Shown here: positions 10,456-23,339 of the stretch, piece after piece
Numbering within the stretch: position 1 is the first letter of the stretch
How the letters are laid out: each line of letters opens with the position of its first letter
The notes under the pieces: model-generated
Databases searched by the model: none
What the model saw: the letters and a program-made list of their open reading frames with translations, nothing else
Told to the model about the DNA's origin: nothing
Program-made: the position numbers and the translations under genes
Origin: Cryptomeria japonica
Taxonomy: Eukaryota > Streptophyta > Pinopsida > Cupressales > Cupressaceae
Reading direction: 5' to 3'
Length of the DNA: 64,000 bases
Assembly: GCF_030272615.1 (NCBI RefSeq)
Contig: NC_081413.1
Span: 183,842,951 to 183,906,950, forward strand

Positions 10456-11470
10456 TTTAAACCCTCTCACCAGTTTGCTTGCTCACTTACTTTGCAACTT
10501 TCTAAGAATAAATTCTAAGACCAGAATTCTTCTCTACACTTAGTCTCTCTTCTTCTCTTTTTCTTCTCTGCAGCATCATCTTGCTCTGTCTCCAGCTCCT
10601 CTCTTTATACCATGGTTTCCTACCAAAAATAAATTCAAATTTAGAGCAGTTAGGGTTTCCTTTTCCCGACACAATCTGCATGAGATCCAATCCAGTCTGT
10701 CTTGGATCTATCACTTGTACTCCAGGGATGCATCTGTATATGTTTTCCATTTCCCAACGCATACATGCTAAATATAGCAATCACGTACAAGATTTCCTAC
10801 CTTGAAATCTGTTGACTCATAAAACGCTCAGTTGTTTCCTTTTTGAGGTCTTCTTGCAAACGAATTTCCTTTGCATTGATCCAGGCACCAACTACTCCCT
10901 AATCTTCCTCTGTTATCTTTTCTTCCTTGAGCCACATCAGTCAGTTACAATGCCATGATTTGTGGTTGTTTCATTAATGTCGACTAGTTATTTCAACAAC
11001 CACATTGATGAAGGCTTCACCTACCTCTGCATGTTTACCACCTTAGCTCCACATGGCATCACAAAGGTCAATCACTTAGCTCACCGACACATAGTCGGTT
11101 TAAGCTTGATCATTTAGCAACCTCATACCAGTACATCCCTTTACTGGTGAGACCTTCTTTTGCTAACCGACAGTGCACAATACACTAGTAACATATCTTC
11201 ACCTCCGGTAGTTTGTGATCACTTTCACATTTTGCCTCTTCATCATAAACAGACAGCCAACCTCCAGAGTGGTTTATTGCTCTATTGGTTGCCACTCAAC
11301 ATACTAGCACACATACAACCATCATCCTGATTTTTGCCTTATCGATAAGCCTTCCTTATGTCTGCTCACTCTCATGTGTATTACCAGCATATCGGTCACT
11401 TCTTCTTTCTTACCGGTGACCTTGCCAAACCGGTTGACATCAATGACAAATTAATGCCAAAATTCCAACA
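10456..11470 (-). repeat. 3' LTR of the Copia element, truncated
   Basis: On the minus strand it begins TGTTGGAATTTTGGC at 11470. It aligns with the 5' LTR from 17545 to 18435 and 26419-26517. The distal 630 bp or so are missing and replaced by chromovirus sequence, so a deletion or recombination joined two broken elements at about 10455. Confidence 0.8.
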
Positions 11471-11496
11471 ATCTCCTCCTTTGGCATTGATGTCAA
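11434..11496. repeat. Inverted repeat spanning the polypurine tract and LTR start
   Basis: TTGACATCAATG at 11434-11445 and CATTGATGTCAA at 11485-11496 are perfect 12-bp inverted arms. An inner pair, AATGCCAAA (11453-11461) and TTTGGCATT (11480-11488), is also perfect. The LTR boundary (11470/11471) lies in the loop. Confidence 0.85.
11471..11484 (-). promoter_or_regulatory. Copia polypurine tract
   Basis: The minus strand reads CCAAAGGAGGAGAT directly before the LTR start TGTTGG. It is flanked by an inverted repeat described separately. Confidence 0.8.
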
Positions 11497-11612
11497 TTAA
11501 TCGCAAGACACTTCATACCAGTACATTTATCCCCCTTTAACATAATGACAAAGGGTACTATACACTCCCCCTTTGATCGCTATCAAGTCCCCCTGAGCCA
11601 CATAAATCCATC

Positions 11613-14600
11613 CTAGGTAGATGACACAACTCGCAACTTGTGTCGGAGGTACTCAAAAGTACTTACCGGTAATGGTTTGGTGAAAATCTCTGCTACTTGT
11701 TCTCTGGTAGGGACATAATCCATCCTTACCTCTTGTCCTTCAACCTTCTCTTTGAGAAAATGATACTCGATAGCAATGTGGTTTGTTTTGGAATGCATCA
11801 CCGTATTCTTTGCCATGTTGATTGCACTCGAATTGTCACACCATATGAGAATAGGATCAGTGATGTCCACCTATATGTCTTTGATGGTCTGCTTCATCCA
11901 AGGCACCTGAGAGTAGCATGTAGCAACAACAATGTATTCAGCTTCAGCAGTAGATAGAGAGATCGAGTCCTGCTTCTTGCTATGCCAGGAGACCAACCGA
12001 TCACCTAGAAAGAATGCACCACCACTTGTGCTCTTTCAATCATCAATGCAACCTACCCAATCAACATCAGTGTATGCTTCTAAGATAAAATCTCTTTTTT
12101 TAGGATACCATAAACCATAGCTGAGTGTCCCTTGTAGGTACCTGAAGATTCTGCTTACAACATTCATATGTGACTGCTTAGGTGCAGCTTGGAATCTAGC
12201 CACCATGCATACTGCTTGAACTATATCCGGTCTTGAAGTGGTTAGATACAATAGACTGCTTATCATGGATCTATAGAGAGTCTGATCCACCACCGATGAT
12301 GCATCATTCTTGCTCAATTTACTATCGGTCACCATGGGGGTACTTACCGGTTTACAATCTTCCAGTTGGAATTTCTTCAACATCTCCTTTGCATACTTGA
12401 TTTGTGAGATAAATATTCCTTTATCTTACTGTAATATTTGCAAGCCAGGGAAGTATGTCAATTCACCAAGCATTGACATCTCAAATTTTGACTGCATCTG
12501 ATCAGCAAATTCCTTGCAGAGGGTGTCCTTATTGCCTCCAAAGATAATGTCATCTATATACACAACCACAATGATCACATGGTTCCCATCTTTCTTTATG
12601 TACAAATTGCTATCAACACTTCCCTTTTTGAATCCCTGCTCCTTCAGGTATTGATCTAATCTTGAATACTATGCTCTAGGAGCTTGCTTTAGACCATACA
12701 AGGCCTTCTTCATCTAGCACATAAATGTCTCATCATCATGCAGCATAAACCCTTCCAGTTGCTCCATGTACACTTCTTCTTCTTCCAAATTTCCATTTAG
12801 GAATGCAGATTTTACATCCATTTGGTATACTTTATAACCCTTGTAGGTAGAGAAGGCTAGAAACATTCTAATTGCTTCTAATCTAGCTACCGGTGTAAAT
12901 ATTTCTTCAAAGTCAATCCCCTCTACCTGAGAGTATCGTTTGCACACTAGTCTAGCTTTATGCCTAACAATCTTACCTTCTTCATTCATCTTATTCTGGT
13001 AGACCCATTTTGTGCCAATGATGTTCTTGTCTTCCAGTCTAGGGGACTAATTCCCAAGTCTTGTTCTTCTCAATCTATTGCAATTCTTCTTCTATGGCAT
13101 CCATCCATTCTTGTCTTTTGCTGGCCTCATTGAATTTTATGGGTTCAACTTCAGTCATGAGGCAGAGGTTGACTTGTTCATCATTTCGGGCAAGTCTTCT
13201 TCTAGTCTGCACACCATAACTCTTATTTCCTAGAATTTGTTCTTCCGGGTGATTCAACTGTACATACCGGTTGGGGGCCTTCTTGGATGCTTCCTTTGGT
13301 TCAATGTTTGACTGAGCTTCATTATCTTCATCACCAAAGTTATCATATCGGTTAATCTGTGGTTGACATCCTTTGTGCATATCCTCATCAACTTTTACAT
13401 GCACACTCTTAATGACTCTTCTTAGTCTTTTGTTGTAGCATTTGTAGGCCTTGTTGTTAGATGAGTAACCAAGGAATATTCCTTCTTCACTCCTAGAGTC
13501 AACACTTCCTAGACCATCCATATCTTTCTTGATAAAGCACTCACTTCCAAATACTTTGAAGTATTTGACTGATGGCTTCTGGTCATACCACAACACATAA
13601 GGTGTCATCCTATTGTTTGTTCTTAATTGAACCTGGTTCAAATTATATGCAGCAATATGAACAACTTCCTTCCAATATGTGTCTGACAAACTGGCCTCAT
13701 TTAACATGGTTCTGGCCATCTCCTTGACTGTCCTGTTCTTCCTTTCTACCACACCATTTTGTTGTGGTGTCCTAGGAGCTAAGTATTGCCTTCTAATTCC
13801 ATGTTTTTCACAATAATCTTCAAATCCATTTGATGTAAACTCTCCATCCCAGTTTGATCTTAGGCATTTTAACCTGCACCCACTTTATTTCTCCACCATC
13901 TTCCTAAAGATCTTGAATCTTTCAAATGCTTGTGATTTATCTTGCAGGAAGGTGACCCATGTCATTCTTGAGTAATCATCAATAAAGAGCATAAAGTATC
14001 TTTCACCTGCAAGTTCTCTTGTCCTAGTTGGATCACACAGATCTGTATGCACAATTTCAAGTGGTTTTGAGGTGGTGTGCTCTTTTGTCCTAAAGATCGC
14101 CTTAGTTTGCTTACCTTTCACACATTCATCACAAAATGTACTTACCAGTTTGATGATGGGTGGAATTCCTCACATACCCCTTTCTTCTTATTGCAACTAG
14201 GTTATCAAAGTTTATGTGGCCTAATCTTTGGTGCCACAACCAACTTTCATCAACCTCTCCTAACATGCATTGGGACTCATAGCATTCCTTCAGATTATAA
14301 ACATTTCCATCCGTTCTCTTTCCTTCTGCCACAACTTGACTAATACTGTCTTTCTTTATCTGGCAATCGGTTGAGTCAAAGGTGAATTTGTAGCCTTTGT
14401 CACACATCTGACTCACACTCAATAGATTGTGCTTTAGGCCTTCTACATAATATACATCATGTGCCTTTAGTTTTCCATCAATGCTTAGAGTTCCTTTTCC
14501 CTTTATTTTGATGGAAGAGTTGTCTCCAAACCTTATTGATCGACCATTCTAGTCTTCAAGTTTGATGAATTTCTTTTTGTCACCAGTCATGTGGTTGGAG

Positions 14601-14789
14601 AAACCACTATCTACAACCCATAGATTTTTCCTCTCAAAATGTAAGGTAGTCAACACTATGAGACTTGATTCTACCTTTTCCTTTTCTTTCTCAACCCAAA
14701 CCGGTTTGGTCTCCTTCTTCTTGTCAGCTGCTATATTATGCTCAAGTTCAATTACCGGTTCTTGATCAGGATTTGTCTTCTTCTGCTTG
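11613..14789 (-). pseudogene. Copia pol: protease, integrase, reverse transcriptase, RNase H
   Basis: In reading order: protease VVDSGFSNHMTG (about 14600), integrase zinc region WLWHQRLGHINF (about 14230) and catalytic core HTDLCDP and DDYSRMTWV (about 14040-13970). Then come NGVVERKNRT (about 13750), [13 protein letters not shown] and [11 protein letters not shown] (about 12950-12810), the RT catalytic YIDDIIFGG (about 12550), and RNase H YTDVDWVG, CDNSSAI, HIAIEYHF and IFTKPL (12080-11640). The integrase motif usually read as LRSD..GEF is LRSN.DGEF (about 13860), so the second catalytic Asp is lost. At least eight in-frame stops and several frameshifts occur. It ends with TAG at 11613. Confidence 0.9.
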
Positions 14790-16845
14790 ATCTTTTAGTT
14801 TTCACACAACTTTTCTATGTGTCCAAACTCTTGACAGTTATAGTATTTGACATCTTCATTTAAAGGAACATCCTCAAAATTATTGTAGGGTACAGGTCTA
14901 TTCTTCCTACATTCAAAACTCTTATGACCATATCCATTGCACTGATAACAAACAACATTCATATCCCAGAGTGCATTAAATGGATTTCTACTTTCATAAC
15001 TCATAGAGGGCTTATTGATTAATCTACAGTCAGCTATTCTATGCCCAAATTTATTACACTGGTAACAGTAACCATTAAAGTTTGAAACATACCAGTTAGG
15101 TTGTCTTGGTCCTAAATGGAACTACCTCATTGGGGGTCTTCCCTTCATGTTGTTGAGTTTGGTGAATCCTTCATGGTCAACTCTTGCATTTCTCCTTGGA
15201 TCTGCATGTTCGTATAAGAAGTGTGACCTCCAGTTCATTGTTGTATACCGATTTGAGTGGCGATTTCCAATAACATCTGCATATGTCTTTTTGTCGGTAT
15301 CCTTGCCTACAATGAATGTCTTCTTTTCTTCACCTTCAATTGAAGAGGTGAACATTATTTCTTTGCCGGATTTGTCTTTGTGGGTTGAACTTTTACCTTC
15401 TTCAAAGCCTAAGCCACTAGTGCGTTCGGATTGCTTTTGTTTGCTCAACATCTTGTCTAAGGGCTCGATGTTGCCTTCATACTTTCTCCTTATTTTTATT
15501 TATTCCTTACTTTCTTCAATCTCCTTTCTGAGCTTTACTATTTCTGCTTCCAACTCTTGATGCTTCTTTTCTTTCTTTGTCAGATCAGAGGATGTAGCTT
15601 CACATATCCTCTTAGTTTCTTCCAGCTGCAATTTCAAGTCAGATATAACTTGACTGGACTCATCTAGGGATTGCTTCAAGAGATCTTGTTCATCTACTAC
15701 AACAAGCTTGACCCTTTTGAGTTCTCTTCTTTTTTTACTCAATTCCTCAATAGCACTAATAAGTTCACCTTCCAAATCCACTTCAGCTTCAATATCCTTC
15801 TCTTCCTCAAATTCATCAACTGGTTTATCAAGTGCCATGAAGAGATTGACTTTCCTATCATTCTCATGATAATCATCTTCTGATGCATTTTCTTCATTTG
15901 TTGTGTCATCATCAATAGTATATAGGTTGTTCTGATTTCCGTATCCTCTCCTTCCTTGCCAGTAGTCGTTTCTTTCTCTATCTTTGCTAGCAGATTTTTT
16001 GAACTCTCTTGACTTATCTCCACCAGCTTCTTTGTGGGGACAATTTATAGTAAAGTGTTAGACCTTACCACAATTGAAACATTTAAGTGGTAAATTTCTT
16101 TTACATCGGTTGGATCCTCTTTTGAGCTTCCTGACAAAGTTTTCTATTTCTGCATCAGAGTCTTCACTAGATTCTTTATGAGTAGCTTCTTCTTTTCCCT
16201 TTTTGGTGATGTTGAATGATGCTTCTTTCCTAGAGGAAGTATCACTGGTTGTTCTCATCTCATAGGTTGTCAGTGAACCAAATAACTCATCCATTGTAAA
16301 AGTCTTTAGATCCTTGGCTTCTTCTATGGCAGACACCTTAGTATCATACTTGGGTGTGAGAGATCTAAGTACCTTCTTGACAAGAATCTCATCTACAATC
16401 TCTTCTCTAAGTACTCTGATGGTGTTCACAGTTTCATCAAAACTGTGAAGATAGTTTGCAATATTTTCATCATCTTTCATTTTGATGCTTTCAAGTTGGC
16501 CCCTTAATGCTTGCAGCTTGGCTTCTTTGACTTTTGCATCTCCTTCAAACAACCTCTGCAATTTATCCCAAGTCTCCTTTGCTGAAACATAGTGCATTAC
16601 TTTGACAAATTCATTATCACATAGCCCACTCAAGATATCATGTTTGACCTTTGCATTGTTCTCATACTCCTTTTTGACATCTAGATCAGTGGGAGGAACA
16701 CTAGGAACAACATACCCATTCTTGACAGAGATCCACACATCAAACCCAGGGAGGAAATATAGGTCTCCATTCTTTTGCTCCAGAAGCCATAGTTGGATCC
16801 ATCAAACATGGGGGCTTTTGAGGAAGCAGACTCATTTCTTGCCAT
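14790..16845 (-). pseudogene. Copia gag with coiled coil and CCHC array
   Basis: Start at 16845 (MARNESASSKAPMFDGSNYG), with a one-base frameshift near 16740. The body has the UBN2-type core AKETWDKLQRLFEGD and NTIRVLREEIVDEILVKKVL. A first knuckle, KCFNCGKV.HFTINC, is broken by a stop at 16058. A long charged coiled coil (about 15840-15500) and three more knuckles (CYQCNKFGHRIADC, CYQCNGYGHKSFEC, YYNCQEFGHIEKLC, about 15080-14790) follow. Gag forms the virus-like particle and packages RNA. The coiled coil plus knuckle array is the same module that forms the whole first ORF of the pol-less elements E1 and E2. Confidence 0.85.
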
Positions 16846-16897
16846 TGTGTTCAAAATCTAGAATCTACCCAAGGTTTAAAGATAACCGAGAACCTAG

Positions 16898-16909
16898 GCT
16901 TTGATACCA
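16898..16909 (-). promoter_or_regulatory. Copia primer-binding site (iMet type)
   Basis: The minus strand reads TGGTATCAAAGC two bases inside the 5' LTR, a one-base variant of the usual TGGTATCAGAGC. The E1 element at 32062 has the same variant. Confidence 0.85.
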
Positions 16910-16911
16910 AT

Positions 16912-18435
16912 TGTTGAACACAGAGTACCACTAAGAGGGGGGTGAATTAGTGGTTCCTAAACTTTTTGACCTTTCTAAACAACTTCAGAATACTAGTTAT
17001 TAACTTAAGCACTAAACAATCAAACTGGTAAAGCGGAATGGAAAACCAAAGAGATCAATCACACAAATGCAACCCACAACACCAGACGTACGAGGAAAAC
17101 CCAATATGGGAAAAACCTCCATGAGAAAAGCTACTAGAGACTACTACTCCAATCCAGCCTCACAAGTAAAACACTGGATTACAAAGATTTAGGGCACCAA
17201 CCCAAGGAGCACCAACCCCTTCTATTTTAGGGCACCAAGGTCCAACTTGGTGATGTATATTGAAATACAATTTTGATATAGTTAAGGCTTCTTGTTGCAA
17301 ATGAATTCTACAACTCTTGATCAAATATCTTACTGTCGGTTGACTGTCTTTTCTCCTCCACTGGATCTCACACTACCGGTTGTGAGATTACTTCCTCTGA
17401 TTCTTGGTCTCTATTTTTACTCTTTCTCTCTCACAGTCTCACCACACACTATGTCACACTTGGATGCTGCCTTTCTCTATCACACCTCATAGGTTTGCTT
17501 AACTATTGAACTACAGTTATACCGGTACCCAATCACTACCCGTTAAACCCTTTCACCAGTTTTCTTGCTCACTTACTCTATAGCTTTCTTAGAATAAATT
17601 CTAATACCATAATTCTTCTCTTTTTCTTCTCTGCAGCATCATCTTGCTCCATCTCGAGCTCCTCTCTTTATACCATGGTTTCCCACCAAAAATCAATTCA
17701 AATTTAGAGCAGTTAGGGTTTCCTTTTCTTGACACAATCTGCATGAGATCCAATCTAGCTATCTTGGATTGATCACATGTACTCCAAGGATGCATCTGTA
17801 CATGTTTTCCATTCCCCAATGCATACATGCTAGAGATAGAAATCATGTACAAGATTTCCTACCTTGAAATCCGTCGACTCATAAAATGCTCAATTGTTTC
17901 CTTTTCAAGGTCTTCTTGCAAATGGATTTCCTTTGCATTGATCCAGGCACCAACTACTCCCTGATCTTCCTCTATTATCCTTTCTTCGTTGAGCCCCATC
18001 ATTCAATTACAATCCCATGATTTGTGGTTATTTCATTAATGCCGACTATCTATTTCAACAACCACATCGATGGAGGCTTCACCTACATCTGCATGTTTGC
18101 CACCTCAGCTCCACATGTCATCACAACGGTCAATTACTTAGCTCACCGACACACAGTCAGTTTAAGATTGATCATTCAACAGCCTCATACTGGTGCATCC
18201 CTTTACCGGTGAGACCTTCTTCTTTTGCTAATCAAAAGTGCACAATACACTAGTACATATCTTCGCCTCCAGTAGTTTGTGATAACTTTCACATTCTGCC
18301 TCTTCATCATAAATAGGCAGCCAACCTCTAGACCGTTTTATTTCTCTACCGGTTGCCACTCAACATACTAGCACACATACAACCTTCACCCTGGTTTCTG
18401 CCTTACCGGCAAGCCTTCCTTCTGTCTGCTCACTC
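16912..18435 (-). repeat. 5' LTR of the Copia element, main part
   Basis: On the plus strand it starts TGTTGAACACAGAG next to the primer-binding site and is interrupted at 18435. With 26419-26517 it makes a 1.62-kb LTR. It matches the 3' LTR at 10456-11470 at roughly 85-90% by eye, so the element is old. Confidence 0.85.
18431..18435. repeat. Target site duplication of E2, left copy
   Basis: CACTC directly before TGTTAGGTTC. The right copy is at 26414-26418, directly after AGTAACA. Five bases is the usual Copia footprint. Confidence 0.95.
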
Positions 18436-19623
18436 TGTTAGGTTCAACTAGGAAAGCTAATGTACTGAGAGGGGAGGGGTGAATCAATACTTCAAAACTT
18501 TTCTTCAAAAAAAATCTTATTGATAAACATAAACTGTGTATAGCTGATCTCAAAATATATAATGCTAAAACATAATCATAGAAATAACATTCATACACAT
18601 TTCACTCCATAACTCAAATATTTTGGTTACGCAGAAACTCTTTGTTACGGAGAAAAACTGCGGTGGGGATGGAACCCACAACTTCACTACTACAATAATA
18701 AAGGTTGCTCGGTTAGAGCTACATGTTTAGCTATTTCTGATAGCTTACCATGTTAGGAGTATTAAGATCTTTAGATCTACCTTGCTAAAGGATTTTACAA
18801 ACACTTTTACAAAATGTTGAACCTGGTTAAAGGCTTTACAATTTATAGACTTTGTTAGAGTCTTTAACCCTGTTAAAGGTTTCTATTACAACTCAAATAA
18901 TTCAATCAAAAATCTTTACAAATATATGTAACTTTAAATCTGAAATGTTATAGCAGACACTATGTGCTCAATATGAAATTACCTTGCTCATAGCATACCT
19001 CGGTAATTGATAAATCAACTCGGTGACCTCTTCTGTATACTCTATCCCTTAAATTGTTTTATGAAAAACCTTCTCGGTGACCTCTAAATATCTCTGTCAC
19101 TCTTCACATCTTATCTTTTCTCATGATTTTCATTTTCAAATCATCAATCTTCCCTTTTTATTAGATACTCAAATTACTCTATATATATAGATCTCTGAGA
19201 CGGTGATCTTGTTCATACATCGATCATACAAACATGTTTTATTGAATGAATAAACATAAAAATTATTTCATTGGATAAACTTCCTCAAAATCATACAAAA
19301 TCTTTGAATGCAATTTCCTATGTAATAACAGTTCCCTGTTCTCGAATCTTGTACCATGTTTCCACATATGTGTCCAGGTTCATTGAATCTGGTAACATGT
19401 TTCCACTCGGTTCAGATTAACTCGAATACCTTCTTTGCTGCTCGGTAGGCATAGGAACTTTACTCGGTAGGCAACTCGGTATCTCTCATCTCGATAACTA
19501 GCCTTTCTTCTGTAACTGACAACCTTAGTACACACCGATTGAATATTTCGGTAGTATTAACTGACTAGAGTATATAGGATGACTTTGGACATAAAACTAA
19601 TGATAGCTTAGTAAATAGTAACA
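18436..19623 (-). repeat. E2 3' LTR
   Basis: On the plus strand TGTTAGGTTCAACTAGG to ...AATAGTAACA. It aligns without large gaps to 25225-26413. Confidence 0.95.
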
Positions 19624-19638
19624 ATCTCCCCTTTTGAC
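19624..19638 (-). promoter_or_regulatory. E2 polypurine tract
   Basis: The minus strand reads GTCAAAAGGGGAGAT next to the LTR start TGTTACTATT. Confidence 0.85.
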
Positions 19639-19943
19639 ATTAGTTCGGTATGTTTGACAAAACTCCTTTCAAAGTCATAACACAAAATCTATATACTTAC
19701 AAAATTTGACTGAAATGACAATATATACATTTGTTCAAATACATACTTCAAGTACTTACTCCCCTTATCAATATGCTATACATAACTTGATTTGCATGCT
19801 CCTGATGTTCTATGCTCCCCCTATCAATGTCACCTATACACTCGGTAGATAGTATAAACTTTGTACACTCAGATACTCTATATACTTGGGACACTCCCCC
19901 TTTTTGACAAACATCAAAACTAGTTACCATTAGGTGGGGGCAA
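19639..19943 (-). other. E2 3' untranslated region
   Basis: Non-coding stretch of about 300 bp between the stop of the second ORF and the polypurine tract. Plus-strand words CTCGGT and CTCCCCYT recur. No ORF of note. Confidence 0.5.
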
Positions 19944-22900
19944 CTAGTCAAAAATAGATTTATACTTAGTACGAGCATCTTTGAGAGCATTGGTAAGGGC
20001 ATCCTTGACACTTTCCATTAAAGAATTTTGAGCTGTAATATCAGCTGACAATGAAATCAAACCATCTAAAGTGCTTCCCTCTATTTGAGTGGATAATTGT
20101 GTAGCTCGGTTGATCTGCCCTTGAACGGATGATAAATGGGGATTAAATAATGTTTGAAGAGTCATGATATCCATCCTTATTTTGTGCTCTTCATTTCAAA
20201 GTTCTAACTGTTGAGCCATAAGAGTTTGTAGTTTTGTATAAAAATGCTAAATAGAATTAGGCTCAGTAGTCAGTGTATTGGAGAGATCGGTAATCTCTTT
20301 TTCAATGACTTTGGTCTTATGCTTGATATCTTTAATAAAGAATGAAAATGTACATAACTTTTGGAATAAATAAATAATGTACTTGAGTTGAGGGGATGAC
20401 TCAACAATTAATCCAACAAGCTTGACTTTACCTATAGCAATTGCTTTCTGCACTTCTTCAATCATTTTGGCAGTTAGCTCTTTTTCTTTTAATTTGCTAA
20501 GGTATTATGATGTGTCTACTCCTGATGCTTCTAATTGAGTGAGTAGTTCATCCAGTTGCATATGGATGGTAGCATCTTTATTTACGGTAGCTTTAGGTAG
20601 CATGTCTGTCAATAATGCTTTGACCTTCTGTAGTACTCGGTTCTTCTTCTAAATAGCTATCTATTTTTCCTATTCTGCTTTGGCTTTACAAAGCTCTCTG
20701 AATTCAATAAGTGCTTTCCCTTTTAGTTTTGAAATATCAACATTCGGCAACATAATAGGCTTTGACAGATCTACCTTAAAACTATACTTCTTTGCTTTCT
20801 TCTCTTTGGATGATGATGCCTTCACCAGTTGAATGAGTACAATGACTTTAGAGGCTTGTTCTTCCTCGGTATGTTGCTCTCTGGGAGCAACACTTTTGTC
20901 GGTTTTTGTAGCCTCTGATGTAACCTTCAGTGTTTCCTTGCTTGGGGTCTCTGTGGCAATAGTTTCAGTGTTTGTAGGTGCTTGAGAAGTTTTCTTGCTT
21001 GTGGCCTGAGAGATAGATTCACTTTGTGTAGCCTTTTGATCCTCTTTACCTTGTTCTGTGTCCTAAGGTTTCTCGGTTGACACTTGTTGAGTTACCAGAG
21101 GATATGACTTAACTTGTTCCAAGACTGATTCACTTGATACCAATTTGGCATAGGCATTTCCTTCTATCATCTCTTCTTCTTGTGCCTCAGTGTCCATGAC
21201 ATCTTCATCTAGTTGAATGGTTGAAGCAAGATCTTGCTCAGTGATGTCAACTATTTCCACTTCACCTTGAGGCTCTTCAGCCTGAATTCTGAATATGTCT
21301 TGCCATTTTTCTTTAGTTTCCTTCTCTACTTCAAGATAAAGACCATTCATCATTTTCAAGGCCCTTTGCTTTACTTGAAAATTTGTCTAGTAGTTTTTCA
21401 AATGATTTCTTATATCATCTACCGACATGTCTAGAAAGAGATGTACCAAAACTCTTTCTCTAATCTGTTTCCTTGAGTCCATAGCATATTTCCATCTGTT
21501 GTCAATATGAGAGTACAATGCTTTTGGAAGAAAATCAGTTACTTCCAATGGAACTACTTAGAATTTGAGAAGTGTACACACTACTGACTCTTCTATTTGC
21601 CTCTTCTCTTCTTCTGTTTGGGAGTCATATTTTACATACCTAAATGATCCAAATCCTCCATATTGTTTCAATTTTGCACAAAAATTGTAAACGTTGTGTA
21701 CATCTTCCTTTGTGCTTTTAACAATATGAAATTTATTTGCATCTTCAGATTCAGTGTCACTTGACTCCTTATTCAAAATGAGTCTTCTGGTCGACTTTCT
21801 ATAAGTCTTTGTAACTTTAGGCAATTCAACATTATTCTGCCTCTTACCAAGTGACACAACAGATGATCTAGTGTTAGGTCGCTTAACTAGTGGAGTCAGT
21901 GATACCTTAGTTGTATCCTATTTCTTTCTTTTCAAAATTTTGCCTTTTGGCAACTCGGTGCTCAGTGTAATTGCGGCTTCTTGAGCTTTAGATTCTTCCT
22001 CGATTGTAAGTTGATCATTTTTCCTACCTGTTGGCTTAGTAGGTGTGGAGGTAGAACCTTCTCCAAATTTCTCAATTAAAACTTTGATCATTTTAGTGGC
22101 TTTCCTGGTAGCCTTTGGTACCACAATACTCATTTTTACTTTTTCTTTTACCTCTTCATAGGTACCATACCTGATCTCGGTCGAGTGCCTTGGAAGTGCC
22201 AAAAAGGCATCTATCTGTTGTTGAGTAAAATCAAAATCAATCTCATAACCCATAGGCGGTAAAGATTGAGTTCTAGGTTCTACTGCATTGACATAACAGT
22301 AGTCGATGTCCACTTCAAAACATATAGTATCCTTATATTTTTCCACTAGCTGAGGTGGGATCTTGTACCTGTTATGCATCTTGTCCTAAAGTTTGTTAAA
22401 GTAATCATCCATTACCTCATTGAATTATCACCTAGCTGATTGATAAAATCATTTATTTGATGGGTGATTGGTCGGTGTAATTCCCAAATGATGTTACCGA
22501 TTGAAGGAAAGAACTTCTGAAAATAGAAGAACATACACACTAAGAGTGACCCAAACTTTAGTGTGTTAGCAGTGTTATTCTTCTTAGGTTTCCTTATTGT
22601 GTTGAGATTTTCAAAAAGGTTCTTCAACAATACTTCACATAAATCAACTTTCATACCCTTTTTTACAATTTTATAGGCCAAATCTACAGCTACACACGGT
22701 ACACTGTTTTCTCTTGCCAATTGGAAGAAACCAATGACTCTAATTGCAAACTTTAGTTCTGCATCAGTTACATTATTCAACTTGAGACCTCTGCAATCAG
22801 ACTCAACTTTGGTTAAAGTTATCAATTCCTTATGTGAAATCATCTTCTATGCTCGGGCATGGTCAAATATAGGGTATCCGGTTATTACATGAATAATCTC

Positions 22901-23339
22901 CTTGGTGATCTTCAAATGGTTGATCCTTTAACCACATAAAGTCATCATGCACTTTGCTCAAGACAAATTTGACCCATTGGGGTTTGAAAACTCGAGGATA
23001 GGTTAGGGCTTCGGTCAATCCCTTAACTTTGATATGCTCAAACTTACTATCCAGGATTCCATCAGTGCATAATTCATCATGCATGTCCTTAATTTCGATA
23101 TGACCTAACTCTTCAACACGACACTTAGTATAAAATTTGACATCTTCAACCAATAGAACCCTATCGGAAATAAGAGAGAATGCAGTTTTCTCATTGGGTT
23201 CAGATGCCACTTTGGGAGGTAAGGAATACTTTAGTGAGGGCTTCTCAATAGTCTCAACTACAATGGGTTTCTACATCTTGGGAGCCATTTCAAACTTGGA
23301 TTTCTACTAAGGAAATAGCTTAGGGTTTAAACTAGCCAT
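19944..23339 (-). pseudogene. E2 second ORF, unknown family, about 1,130 codons
   Basis: I do not recognise this protein. A start MASLNP at 23339 is followed by TAG stops, then blocks SDRVLLVEDVKFYTKCRVEE, FKPQWVKFVLSKVHDDFMWL and, after a frameshift near 22900, ITKEIIHVITGYPIF. Next come LKFGSLLVCMFFYFQKFFPS and, after a second shift near 22400, YKDTICFEVDIDYCYVNAVE. From 22379 to the stop at 19944 one frame is kept, with stops only. The N-terminal 450 residues look globular. The rest is Lys/Glu/Ser-rich with predicted helical stretches near 20470-20250 and 20170-19950. The E1 ORF at 33546 is homologous over the first 600 or so residues. Confidence 0.8.
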
